Source: Amycolatopsis granulosa (GTDB lineage Bacteria > Actinomycetota > Actinomycetes > Mycobacteriales > Pseudonocardiaceae). Taken from it: a DNA stretch of 64,000 bases. The stretch is from the NCBI RefSeq assembly GCF_011758745.1, contig NZ_JAANOV010000001.1, forward strand, positions 5,022,001 through 5,086,000, read 5' to 3'. Made by a program: the position numbers and the translations under genes. This document shows, piece after piece, positions 26,269 through 33,888 of this stretch. The notes below the pieces were generated by a model. The model made no database searches. It had not been told where the DNA came from and saw only the letters and a list, made by a program, of their open reading frames with translations. Every line of letters begins with the position of its first letter. The stretch's first letter is position 1.

Positions 26269-27384
26269 GTGAAGACCAAAGCCGCAGTCCTGCACTCCGC
26301 GGGCAAGCCGTTCGAGATCGAGGAACTCGAGCTCGACGGGCCGCGTGCGGGCGAGGTTCTGATCAAGTACACGGCCGCCGGGCTGTGCCACTCGGACCTG
26401 CACCTGATCGACAACGACCTCGTGCCGCGGTTCCCGATCGTGGGCGGGCACGAGGGCGCCGGCATCATCGAGGACGTCGGCCCGGGCGTGACCAAGGTCC
26501 AGCCGGGCGACCACGTCGTGTGCTCGTTCATCCCGAACTGCGGCCACTGCCGCTACTGCGCCACCGGCCGGTCCAACCTGTGCGACATGGGAGCCACCAT
26601 CCTCAACGGGAACCTGCCCGACGGCTCGTTCCGCTTCCACCGCGGCGGCACCGACTACGGCGGCATGTGCATGCTGGGCACGTTCAGCGAGCGCGCGACG
26701 ATCTCGCAGCACTCCGTGGTCAAGGTGGACGACTGGCTGCCGCTGGAGACCGCGGTGCTGGTGGGCTGCGGGGTGCCGACCGGCTGGGCGTCGGCGAACT
26801 ACGCCGGCGGTGTCCGGGCCGGGGACACGTGTGTGGTCTACGGCATCGGCGGGATCGGCATCAACGCGGTGCAGGGCGCGGCGCACGCCGGCGCCGCCAA
26901 CGTGATCGCGGTGGACCCGGTGGAGTTCAAGCGCGAGAAGGCGCTCGAACTCGGCGCCACGCACGCCTTCGCCGATGCCGCCGAGGCCGCCGAGAAGGTG
27001 ACGGAGCTGACCTGGGGCCAGATGGCCGACCAGGCGCTGATCACCGTCGGGACGGTGGACGAGCAGGTCGTCACCGACGCGTTCAACGTGATCGGCAAGG
27101 GCGGCACGGTCGTGATCACCGGCCTGGCCAACCCGGAGAAGCTGACGGTGCACCTGTCCGGCGGCGTGATGACGTTGTTCGAGAAGACGGTCAAGGGCAC
27201 GCTGTTCGGGTCGGCCAACCCGCAGTACGACATCCTGCGGCTGCTGCGCCTGTACCAGGCGGGGCACCTGAAGCTGGACGAGCTGGTGACGAAGCGCTAC
27301 ACCCTGGACGAGGTCAACGAGGGCTACCAGGACCTGCGCGACGGGAAGAACATCCGCGGCGTGATCATGCACGCGGCGGACTGA
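26269..27384 (+). CDS. NDMA-dependent (mycofactocin-associated) alcohol dehydrogenase
   Basis: 371-residue zinc-type medium-chain alcohol dehydrogenase. Visible are Cys-His-Ser-Asp (catalytic Zn), Gly-His-Glu-Gly-Ala-Gly and the Cys-Gly-His-Cys-Arg-Tyr-Cys structural-zinc group. The Gly-Ile-Gly-Gly-Ile-Gly dinucleotide motif follows. It resembles nicotinoprotein alcohol dehydrogenases that keep NAD bound and use NDMA in vitro or mycofactocin in vivo. I chose GTG 26269 because AGAGG lies at good spacing; GTG 26260 would overlap mftE. It is the last gene before a strong hairpin, so it is likely co-expressed with the cofactor genes. Confidence 0.93.
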   Translation: MKTKAAVLHSAGKPFEIEELELDGPRAGEVLIKYTAAGLCHSDLHLIDNDLVPRFPIVGGHEGAGIIEDVGPGVTKVQPGDHVVCSFIPNCGHCRYCATGRSNLCDMGATILNGNLPDGSFRFHRGGTDYGGMCMLGTFSERATISQHSVVKVDDWLPLETAVLVGCGVPTGWASANYAGGVRAGDTCVVYGIGGIGINAVQGAAHAGAANVIAVDPVEFKREKALELGATHAFADAAEAAEKVTELTWGQMADQALITVGTVDEQVVTDAFNVIGKGGTVVITGLANPEKLTVHLSGGVMTLFEKTVKGTLFGSANPQYDILRLLRLYQAGHLKLDELVTKRYTLDEVNEGYQDLRDGKNIRGVIMHAAD

Positions 27385-27390
27385 GGACGC

Positions 27391-27437
27391 GACAGCGGTG
27401 CGGGCGGAGGCCGGCGGTCTCCGCCCGCACCGCTGTC
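27391..27437 (+). terminator. Strong hairpin ending the mft operon
   Basis: A 19-base-pair perfect stem (arms 27391-27409 and 27419-27437) with a nine-base loop begins seven bases after the dehydrogenase stop. There is no T run, which is common for actinobacterial terminators. The stem is the longest I found in the window. Confidence 0.8.
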
Positions 27438-27487
27438 CCGGGATGGGCCGTTCGGCCGAGCGCTGATACGACGTTCGGCTGTGTCCA

Positions 27488-27527
27488 CGTCACAGTTGTG
27501 TGGCACCCGGCTGTCATCCCGTCACAG
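27488..27527. repeat. Two CGTCACAG direct repeats, 32 bases apart
   Basis: CGTCACAG occurs at 27488-27495 and 27520-27527, three helical turns apart. The pair lies about 65-100 bases upstream of the predicted start of the hydroxylase operon mRNA. This suits an activator site, perhaps for the PucR-type protein downstream. Inference only. Confidence 0.35.
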
Positions 27528-27553
27528 AGATGCGCGGGCACGGCTACTCATCG

Positions 27554-27583
27554 TTGACCCTGCCGGACCCCGATTCCTATCGT
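27554..27583 (+). promoter_or_regulatory. Promoter of the molybdenum hydroxylase operon
   Basis: TTGACC (27554-27559) and TATCGT (27578-27583) are separated by 18 bases. The predicted start near 27590 leaves a leader of about 30 bases before ATG 27620 with a GGAAGG ribosome site. This is one of the best housekeeping-type promoter matches in the window. Confidence 0.55.
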
Positions 27584-27619
27584 GACCGCGATCAACGTGG
27601 ATCTCGGAAGGACTTCTCG

Positions 27620-29944
27620 ATGGCGCATCAACGGCGATCGCCCGCGCCCGGTGACGGGGCCCCGGCCCTGGAACGGCGCCGGTTCCTCGGTTATCTCCTC
27701 GCCGCGCCCACCCTGGCGGTCGCGGCGAAGCTCGGCGGTGATCTCGCCGCCCCCGCACCGGCCGGCGCCGCGATCCCCACCCTCCCCGGCCCGGCCGACG
27801 TCCTGGACCTCGGTGACGCCCTCACGCTCGCCGCGATGCCGACCTCCGGCCTCATCGCGATCCAGGTCAACCGCGACGACACCGTCTCGTTCGCCGTGCC
27901 GCGCGCGGAGGTCGGCCAGGGCATCACCACCACGGTCGCCATGCTCATCGCCGAGGAGATGGACCTGCCGCTGAGCAAGGTCGGCGTCAACCTCGCCGAC
28001 GCCCGCCCGGAGCTGGTGTTCAACCAGCTCACCGGCGGGTCGAACTCGGTGCGCTCGCTGTACCAGCCGGTGCGCACCGCGGCGGCGATCGCCCGCGCCC
28101 GCCTGCTGGCCACCGCGGCCGCGCAGTGGAAGGTCGACGCCGCCACGCTCACCGCCCGCGACGGCGTCATCCGCTCCGCCTCCGGGCGGACCGCCACGTA
28201 CGGGTCCCTGGCCGAGGCCGCCGCCGCCGCGCGCACCGAGGAGGTCTCCGCCACGCTCAAGAAGACCTCCGAGTTCCGCATCATCGGCACACCCACCACC
28301 CGCATCGACGCGCTCGACGCGGTCACCGGGCGCAAGCGCTTCACGATGGACCTCCAGGTCCCGGGCGCGAAGCCGACCATGGTCTGCCGGCCGCCGACGA
28401 TCAACGGCACCGTGCGCTCGGTCGCCAACCTCGCCGAGGTCAAGGCGATGCCCGGCGTCACCGACGTCGTCACCGTCTCCAGCGGCGTCGCCGTGCGGGC
28501 GGACACGTTCGGCCAGTGCATCGACGCGGTCCGCGCGCTGAAGGTGGACTGGGGACCGGGCACAGTGGACGGTGAGTCGGACGCGACCGTCGAGGCGAAG
28601 CTGCGTGCCGCCGCGCTGCCGCTGGCCGTGCCGCCGGTGCTGACGCAGTCGATCGACGCCGAGTTCGTGTTCGCCTTCGCCAGCAACAGCGCGCTGGAGA
28701 CCAACTGCGCGATCGCCGACGTGCGGGCCGACCGGGCCGAGATCTGGTCCGGCCTCAAGTCGCCGATCGTGACGCAGGAGAAGGTCGCCGCGATGCTCGG
28801 CCTGCCGATCCCGGCGGTCAAGGTGCACGTCGTCACCGGCGGCGGTTCGTTCGGGCGCAAGCTGTTCGGCGACGCGGCGCTGGAGGCCGCGGAGATCTCG
28901 AAGAAGATGGGCAAGCCGGTCAAGCTCATGTGGCACCGCGCCGACGACGCCCGCCACGGGCGCACCCACCCGATGTGCCTGTCCCGCGTGCGGGTCAACC
29001 ACGCGCTGGGCAACGTGGTCAGCTACGAGCAGCGGCACACCAGCGTCACCACCGACTTCGGCCACGGCCTCGGCGAGATCCTCACCGCCGTCGCGGCGAA
29101 GCTGCCCGTCGGTGACATCGGGTTCTCCCAGACGGTGTTCATGCTGTCCACCTCGATGCCCTACAACTTCGGCGCCACCACGCAGTTGCTCAACGAGGTG
29201 CCGCTGAAGTTCCACACCGCCAGCATGCGCAACGTGTACTCGCCGAACGTGGTGTGCGCGCGTGAGCTGATCGTCGACCAGCTCGCCGCGAAGATGGGCC
29301 AGGACCCGTTGACGTTCCGGCGGAACTTCCTCAAGGACGACCGCATCCGCAAGGTCCTCGACAAGGTCGCCGAGGTCGGCAACTGGGGCCGGAAGATGCC
29401 CGCCGGCACCGCCCAGGGCATCGCGCTGCACCACGAGTACAAGAGCGTCAGCGCGGTCCTGATGGAGATCGACTGCCGGCCGGAGACGGTCAACCGCAAG
29501 GTCCGCAACGGCGTCGCCGGGCCGCGCGTCACCAAGGCGGTCGCGGTCGTGGACGCCGGCCTGCCGATCAACCCGAAGGGCCTGGAGGCGCAGACGATCG
29601 GCTGCGTCAACGACGGCATCGCGCTCGCGCTCACCTCGAGCCTGCACATCGACAAGGGCCTGCCGCTGGAAGCGAGCTGGGACAACTACTTCTACACCCG
29701 GCAGTGGAACACGCCGCCGGAGATCGAGGTCGTGGTCCTGCCCGCCACCACCGGTGAGCCCGGCGGCGCGGGTGAGCTCGCGGTCGCCAGCTCGTTCGCC
29801 GCGGCGGCCTGCGCCTACGGCCGGGCGGTGGGGAAGATGCCGACGCGCTTCCCGATCAACCACGGCACGCTGAGCTTCGAGCCGAAGCCGAAGGTGCCGC
29901 CGGTGCCCGAATCGCCGGTCGACGGCCTGGCCCACACCTTCTGA
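27620..29944 (+). CDS. Molybdenum hydroxylase large subunit (isoquinoline 1-oxidoreductase IorB-like)
   Basis: 774-residue xanthine-oxidase-family molybdopterin subunit. The N-terminus has a twin-arginine signal (Arg-Arg-Arg-Phe-Leu-Gly near residue 20) followed by a hydrophobic stretch and Ala-Gly-Ala-Ala, so it is probably exported folded by Tat. The body shows Gly-Gly-Gly-Ser-Phe-Gly-Arg-Lys (about 410) and a C-terminal Gly-Glu-Pro-Gly-Gly-Ala-Gly-Glu with the likely catalytic Glu. IorB-type enzymes oxidise N-heterocycles or aldehydes. The ATG has a GGAAGG site. The small subunit follows. Confidence 0.9.
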   Translation: MAHQRRSPAPGDGAPALERRRFLGYLLAAPTLAVAAKLGGDLAAPAPAGAAIPTLPGPADVLDLGDALTLAAMPTSGLIAIQVNRDDTVSFAVPRAEVGQGITTTVAMLIAEEMDLPLSKVGVNLADARPELVFNQLTGGSNSVRSLYQPVRTAAAIARARLLATAAAQWKVDAATLTARDGVIRSASGRTATYGSLAEAAAAARTEEVSATLKKTSEFRIIGTPTTRIDALDAVTGRKRFTMDLQVPGAKPTMVCRPPTINGTVRSVANLAEVKAMPGVTDVVTVSSGVAVRADTFGQCIDAVRALKVDWGPGTVDGESDATVEAKLRAAALPLAVPPVLTQSIDAEFVFAFASNSALETNCAIADVRADRAEIWSGLKSPIVTQEKVAAMLGLPIPAVKVHVVTGGGSFGRKLFGDAALEAAEISKKMGKPVKLMWHRADDARHGRTHPMCLSRVRVNHALGNVVSYEQRHTSVTTDFGHGLGEILTAVAAKLPVGDIGFSQTVFMLSTSMPYNFGATTQLLNEVPLKFHTASMRNVYSPNVVCARELIVDQLAAKMGQDPLTFRRNFLKDDRIRKVLDKVAEVGNWGRKMPAGTAQGIALHHEYKSVSAVLMEIDCRPETVNRKVRNGVAGPRVTKAVAVVDAGLPINPKGLEAQTIGCVNDGIALALTSSLHIDKGLPLEASWDNYFYTRQWNTPPEIEVVVLPATTGEPGGAGELAVASSFAAAACAYGRAVGKMPTRFPINHGTLSFEPKPKVPPVPESPVDGLAHTF

Positions 29945-29954
29945 GGAGACTTCG

Positions 29955-30434
29955 TTGTCCCAACACACTTTCACGGTCAACGGCAAGCGGGTCACGGTCG
30001 ACGCCGACGACAAGGTCCGGTTGCTGTGGGTGCTGCGTGACCTGCTCGGCATCACCGGTCCGAAGTACGGCTGCGGTATCAACGTGTGCAAGGCGTGCAC
30101 GAGCCACATCAACGGCAAGGCGTTCAACCCGTGCTCGGTGCCGGTGTCGGCGATCGGGCCGGACGACGAGATCACCACCATCGAAGGGCTGGCCGACCCG
30201 GAGACCGGCGAACTGCACCCCATGCAGCAGGCGTGGCTCGACCGGGACGTCGCGCAGTGCGGCTACTGCCAGCCCGGTCAGATCATGGCGGCCATCGCGA
30301 AGGTCAAGCAGGCCCGCGCGGAGGGGCGCGAGATCAGCGACGCCGACTTCGACGAGATCCGCAACATCTGCCGTTGCGGCACCTACTCGCGCATCCGGGA
30401 GGCGGTGCGGACCGCAGCGGCCGAGATGAGGTGA
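29955..30434 (+). CDS. 2Fe-2S subunit of molybdenum hydroxylase (IorA-like)
   Basis: 159-residue iron-sulfur subunit with two 2Fe-2S clusters. The plant-type set is Cys-Gly-Ile-Asn-Val-Cys-Lys-Ala-Cys plus a later Cys; the second set is Cys-Gly-Tyr-Cys and Cys-Arg-Cys. It passes electrons from the molybdenum site. A TTG start is preceded by GAGGAG. No FAD subunit or cytochrome gene is adjacent, so the final acceptor is not visible here. The large subunit comes first, the reverse of the iorA-iorB order. Confidence 0.9.
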   Translation: MSQHTFTVNGKRVTVDADDKVRLLWVLRDLLGITGPKYGCGINVCKACTSHINGKAFNPCSVPVSAIGPDDEITTIEGLADPETGELHPMQQAWLDRDVAQCGYCQPGQIMAAIAKVKQARAEGREISDADFDEIRNICRCGTYSRIREAVRTAAAEMR

Positions 30435-30453
30435 CCGTCCGCGATTGCGACGA

Positions 30454-30489
30454 CAAAGCCCCGCATTTTTCCGCAGATGCGGGGCTTTG
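30454..30489 (+). terminator. Hairpin terminator after the hydroxylase operon
   Basis: A 13-base-pair stem (arms at 30454-30466 and 30477-30489) with a loop of about ten bases lies 20 bases after the small-subunit stop. It separates the operon from the PucR gene, and argues against starts of that gene inside the hairpin. Confidence 0.8.
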
Positions 30490-30567
30490 CGCTGCGGTTA
30501 CGCACAGTTGGACACTTTCGTGTTAGATGTCCACTCGCGAGCCCTCGACGAGGAGGACGGACATCTC

Positions 30568-31779
30568 ATGAGGTACACGGGCGCCGACCCCGCGGTGGCC
30601 GGCCTGGCCGGCCGCGCCCTGACGCGGTTGCCGGAGATGACCAAGGCGACCTACGAGCAGATCCTCGCGGAGATGACGGTCTACCGCGAGCAGCGGTTCG
30701 TCTCCCACGACGAGTTGTTCGCCTCCTGCCGCGACAACCTCCAGTTCCTGGTCCGCGCCCTGTCCGAGTCCGGCGCACCCGATCTGTCCCAGGCGCGCGC
30801 GACCGGCCGCGACCGGGCGCTGGCGGGCGCCCCGCTGCCGGAGTTGCTGCGGGCGTTCCGGATCGGGTTCACCGAGGTGTGGCAGTGCTTCGTCGAGCTG
30901 ACCACGCCCGCGCAGGACGTCGCCACGCTGGTTACGGCGACCACCGCCATCTGGGACCTGATGGACGACTACACCGAGGACCTGACCTCGACCTACCGGG
31001 CGACCATGGCCGAGATCAGCCGGACCCGGCAGAACCGCAGGCTGGCGCTGGTGGAGGCGCTGTTCGCCGGGGGCAGCGCCACCGAGGGCACGCTGTGGGA
31101 CATCGCGCGGATGCTCGACCTGCCCCTGGAGGGCACGTTCGTCGTGGTCGCGGCGGAGGCCCCCGGGCTGGGCCAGGAGGCGTTGCCCCTGATCGAGGCC
31201 CGGTTGCGGGAACGGCACCACGCCTCGGCCTGGCGGCTCACGCCCGAGCTGCAGATCGGGGTGGTGTCGGTGCGTGACGCGGACGGGGTGCTGGAACTGC
31301 TGCGGGACAACCCGCGTGCGCGGGTCGGGGTCAGCCCGGTGTTCGCCGGCCTCGGCGACACGGCCAGGGCGCTGCACCTGGCGCGCGTGGCGATGAACAG
31401 CCTGCCGCCCGGGACGAAGGGCGTCGCGCGGTTCCAGGAGTCACCACTGGCCGGGCTCGTCGCGAGCGATCCGGAGGCGTCCGCGCAACTGGCCGGTCAG
31501 GTGCTGCGGCCGATCCTGGAGCTGCCCGGCGAGGAGGGCAACGTGCTGCTGCTGACGCTGCGCGCCTGGTTCGACTGCGGCGGCTCCACGAAGCAGATCG
31601 CCGAGCGCGTCTACTGCCACCCGAACACGGTGCGGCACCGGGTGAAACGGATCAGCGACGTGCTCGGCCGGTCGCTGACCGACCCGGCGGACATCGCGGA
31701 GCTGGGCGCGGCGCTGCGGGCGTTGTCCATGTACGGTGACCGCGCCCGCAGAGCCGTGCGTACCGGGCACCGGACCTAG
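30568..31779 (+). CDS. PucR-type transcriptional regulator (CdaR/PucR family)
   Basis: 403-residue regulator. The N-terminal region (about 1-160) resembles the RsbT-antagonist-like N-terminal domain of such regulators. The middle is a GGDEF-like degenerate domain. The C-terminus has the PucR helix-turn-helix (about residues 335-385: Thr-Lys-Gln-Ile-Ala-Glu-Arg and Asn-Thr-Val-Arg-His-Arg-Val). I chose ATG 30568, preceded by AGGAGGA; an upstream start would lie in the terminator. It may regulate the hydroxylase operon, or the CGTCACAG repeats. This is inferred from closeness. Confidence 0.88.
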   Translation: MRYTGADPAVAGLAGRALTRLPEMTKATYEQILAEMTVYREQRFVSHDELFASCRDNLQFLVRALSESGAPDLSQARATGRDRALAGAPLPELLRAFRIGFTEVWQCFVELTTPAQDVATLVTATTAIWDLMDDYTEDLTSTYRATMAEISRTRQNRRLALVEALFAGGSATEGTLWDIARMLDLPLEGTFVVVAAEAPGLGQEALPLIEARLRERHHASAWRLTPELQIGVVSVRDADGVLELLRDNPRARVGVSPVFAGLGDTARALHLARVAMNSLPPGTKGVARFQESPLAGLVASDPEASAQLAGQVLRPILELPGEEGNVLLLTLRAWFDCGGSTKQIAERVYCHPNTVRHRVKRISDVLGRSLTDPADIAELGAALRALSMYGDRARRAVRTGHRT

Positions 31780-32033
31780 TCGAGCTTCTTGCCGGTGGCC
31801 TTGGTGAAAGCGCGTGCACCGGCGCGGTCGACCGCCGCCTTGACGCCGCCGAAGATCGCACCCTGCAGCACCGCCGCGGTGATCACCTCGCGGGTGGAGT
31901 AGTCCGACGACGTGGCCTCCGGTGCCTCGTCCTCCCCGGTCGCGGCCCGCCACGCCTGCTTGAACAGCCTGCCGGCCAGGATCCCGCCCAGCGCGCTCAC
32001 GGCCAGGCTCAGCGGCTTGTACAGCAGTTTCAT
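31776..32033 (-). CDS. DUF4235 membrane protein
   Basis: 85-residue protein of the actinobacterial DUF4235 family. There is an N-terminal hydrophobic segment (about residues 8-22), then Arg-Leu-Phe-Lys-Gln-Ala-Trp and Glu-Val-Ile-Thr-Ala-Ala-Val-Leu-Gln-Gly-Ala-Ile-Phe-Gly, with a basic C-terminus. Function is unknown. AGAGG precedes the ATG. A stress-sigma-like promoter lies upstream. Its stop overlaps the PucR gene end by four bases. Confidence 0.85.
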   Translation of the reverse strand: MKLLYKPLSLAVSALGGILAGRLFKQAWRAATGEDEAPEATSSDYSTREVITAAVLQGAIFGGVKAAVDRAGARAFTKATGKKLD

Positions 32034-32074
32034 CCCGTCACCTCTCCACAGTGGACCCCGCTCCACCGGCCCGG

Positions 32075-32101
32075 GTACCCACGGTCGCCGCCGGTGACAC
32101 C
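32075..32101 (-). promoter_or_regulatory. Candidate SigF/SigB-type promoter of DUF4235 gene
   Basis: On the minus strand GGTGTC (32101-32096) is 15 bases from GGGTAC (32080-32075). The -10 fits the GGGTA(C/T) of stress sigma factors well; the -35 is less close to GTTT. Confidence 0.4.
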
Positions 32102-32171
32102 CCGGCCCGTTGTGCGGGGTCGTGGCAAGGGCGTACCTTGGCGCGATACTTCGCCGGGAGGGTGGGGGCTC

Positions 32172-32534
32172 GTGGTCAGGGGCAAGGTCGTCCGGTTCGA
32201 CGAGATGCGCGGGTACGGGTTCGTGTCGCCGGAAGGAGGTGGTGAGGACGTCTTCATGCACGTCAACGATCTCGACGTGGACAAGCGGCTGATCACGCCC
32301 GGAGTGGTCGTGGAGTTCACGGTTTCCGACGGCGAGCGCGGCCGCAAGGCGTCCGACATCCGGCTGGTCGGCCGGCCCGGCGGGGGCGAGCACCCGCCCC
32401 CGGCGCACGACTTCCGCGAGGAGCTGACCGAAGCGCTGCTCGCCGGCGTGCCGACGCTCACCGCCGAGCAGGTGCTGCGGGTCCGCCGGGTCGTCCTCGA
32501 CCTCGTCCGTGACCACGGCCGGCTCGGCGGGTAG
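32172..32534 (+). CDS. Cold-shock-domain protein with C-terminal extension
   Basis: 120-residue protein. The N-terminal cold-shock domain (about 1-65) has RNP1-like Gly-Tyr-Gly-Phe-Val and RNP2-like Asp-Val-Phe-Met-His-Val, so it should bind single-stranded RNA or DNA. An acidic helical extension of about 50 residues follows, with Leu-Thr-Glu-Ala-Leu and Val-Leu-Asp-Leu-Val segments. This extension is not in classic CspA-type proteins (about 67 residues). GTG 32172 follows a GGGAGGG-like site. The role of the extension is unknown. Confidence 0.85.
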   Translation: MVRGKVVRFDEMRGYGFVSPEGGGEDVFMHVNDLDVDKRLITPGVVVEFTVSDGERGRKASDIRLVGRPGGGEHPPPAHDFREELTEALLAGVPTLTAEQVLRVRRVVLDLVRDHGRLGG

Positions 32535-32536
32535 AT

Positions 32537-32561
32537 GTTTCACCCCCCGGGCCGCGGGCAC
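32537..32561 (+). promoter_or_regulatory. Candidate SigF/SigB-type promoter of Zn-dehydrogenase gene
   Basis: GTTT (32537-32540) and GGGCAC (32556-32561) are 15 bases apart, matching GTTT-N15-GGGTAC with one change. The ATG is at 32572. Confidence 0.5.
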
Positions 32562-32571
32562 ACGGACGGGC

Positions 32572-33762
32572 ATGAAGGCTGTTACCTGGCACGGCAAGCG
32601 TGACGTCCGCGTGGACGACGTCCCGGACCCGCGGATCGAGGAGCCCACGGACGCGATCGTCCGCGTCACCTCGACCGGTATCTGCGGCTCCGACCTGCAC
32701 CTGTACGAGGTGCTCGGCCCGTTCCTGGAGGCCGGGGACATCCTCGGTCACGAGCCGATGGGCGTCGTGGAGGAGGTCGGCTCCGGCGTGCCGAACCTCC
32801 GGCCCGGCGACCGGGTCGTGGTGCCGTTCAACATCTCCTGCGGCCACTGCTTCATGTGCGATCAGGGACTCCAGTCGCAGTGCGAGACCACCCAGGTGAC
32901 CGACAAGGGCAAGGGAGCCGCCCTGTTCGGCTACACCAAGCTCTACGGGCAGGTGCCCGGCGGGCAGGCCGAGTACCTGCGGGTCCCGCAGGCCCAGTAC
33001 GGCCCGGTCAAGGTGCCCGAGGGCCCGCCGGACGACCGGTTCGTCTACCTCTCCGACGTCGTGCCCACCGCGTGGCAGGCCGTCGAGTACGCCGGTGTCC
33101 CCGAGGGCGGCAGCGTCACGGTGTTCGGGCTCGGCCCCATCGGTCAGATGTGCTGCCGCATCGCCGCGCACCGCGGCGCCGGCACGGTGATCGGCGTCGA
33201 CCTCGTGCCCGAGCGGCTGGCGCTGGCCGAACGCCACGGTGTCACCACCATCGACGCACGCGCGGAGAAGGACGTGCCGGGCGCGGTGCGGGAGATGACC
33301 GCGGGCCGCGGCTCCGACTCGGTGATCGACGCGGTCGGCATGGAGGCCCACGGCGCACCACTGGGCAAGCTCGCCCACCAGATGGTCGGGCTGCTGCCGG
33401 ACCAGGTCGCCGCGCCGCTGATGGAGAAGGGCGGCGTGGACCGGCTCGCGGTGCTGCACCAGGCCATCGCCACGGTGCGCCGCGGCGGCACGATCTCATT
33501 GTCCGGCGTCTACGGCGGCATGCTCGACCCGCTGCCGATGATGGACATGTTCGACAAGCAGATCCAGTTGCGGATGGGCCAGGCCAACGTGCGGCGCTGG
33601 ATGGACGACGTGCTGCCGCTGGTGTCCGGCGACGGGGACCCGCTGGGCGTCGAGGGCTTCGCGACGCACCGGCTGCCCCTGTCGGACGCGCCGCACGCCT
33701 ACCGGATGTTCCAGCAGAAGCAGGACGGCGCGATCAAGATCCTCCTGGAGCCGTCCGCGTGA
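32572..33762 (+). CDS. Zinc-dependent alcohol dehydrogenase (formaldehyde-dehydrogenase-like)
   Basis: 396-residue medium-chain dehydrogenase of the glutathione-independent formaldehyde dehydrogenase/threonine-dehydrogenase-like group. It shows Cys-Gly-Ser-Asp-Leu-His (catalytic Zn), Gly-His-Glu-Pro-Met-Gly and Cys-Gly-His-Cys-Phe-Met-Cys. The Rossmann motif is Gly-Leu-Gly-Pro-Ile-Gly. An extended substrate lobe contains Gln-Met-Val-Gly-Leu-Leu-Pro. The substrate is unknown. A hairpin follows the stop. The promoter suggests stress-phase expression. Confidence 0.9.
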   Translation: MKAVTWHGKRDVRVDDVPDPRIEEPTDAIVRVTSTGICGSDLHLYEVLGPFLEAGDILGHEPMGVVEEVGSGVPNLRPGDRVVVPFNISCGHCFMCDQGLQSQCETTQVTDKGKGAALFGYTKLYGQVPGGQAEYLRVPQAQYGPVKVPEGPPDDRFVYLSDVVPTAWQAVEYAGVPEGGSVTVFGLGPIGQMCCRIAAHRGAGTVIGVDLVPERLALAERHGVTTIDARAEKDVPGAVREMTAGRGSDSVIDAVGMEAHGAPLGKLAHQMVGLLPDQVAAPLMEKGGVDRLAVLHQAIATVRRGGTISLSGVYGGMLDPLPMMDMFDKQIQLRMGQANVRRWMDDVLPLVSGDGDPLGVEGFATHRLPLSDAPHAYRMFQQKQDGAIKILLEPSA

Positions 33763-33772
33763 TCGGCCGGGT

Positions 33773-33799
33773 CCGGGGCGGCCGGCCATCCTGCCCCGG
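33773..33799 (+). terminator. Weak hairpin after the Zn-dehydrogenase gene
   Basis: A seven-base-pair stem (ccggggc/gccccgg) with a 13-base loop begins 11 bases after the stop. It lacks a T run, and its role as terminator is uncertain. Confidence 0.45.
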
Positions 33800-33808
33800 T
33801 TCCGGAAC

Positions 33809-33834
33809 GGTTGCCGGTACCGGCGGACGTGTAA
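33809..33834 (+). promoter_or_regulatory. Candidate SigF/SigB-type promoter of SRPBCC gene
   Basis: GGTTG (33809-33813), a 15-base spacer and GTGTAA (33829-33834) resemble GTTT-N15-GGGTAA. It lies 54 bases before ATG 33889. Confidence 0.45.
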
Positions 33835-33888
33835 CCGGCGAGCCGCGAGGTACCCGGACAGCGACCCGGTGAAAGGAGAAATGCCGAC

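Noticed and set aside
30508-30529. TTGGAC and TAGATG as a promoter for the PucR-type gene
   Set aside because: The spacing is only about ten bases, too short for a sigma-70-type promoter.
30445-30567. Upstream start for the PucR-type gene
   Set aside because: It would run through the 30454-30489 hairpin and add residues unlike the family.
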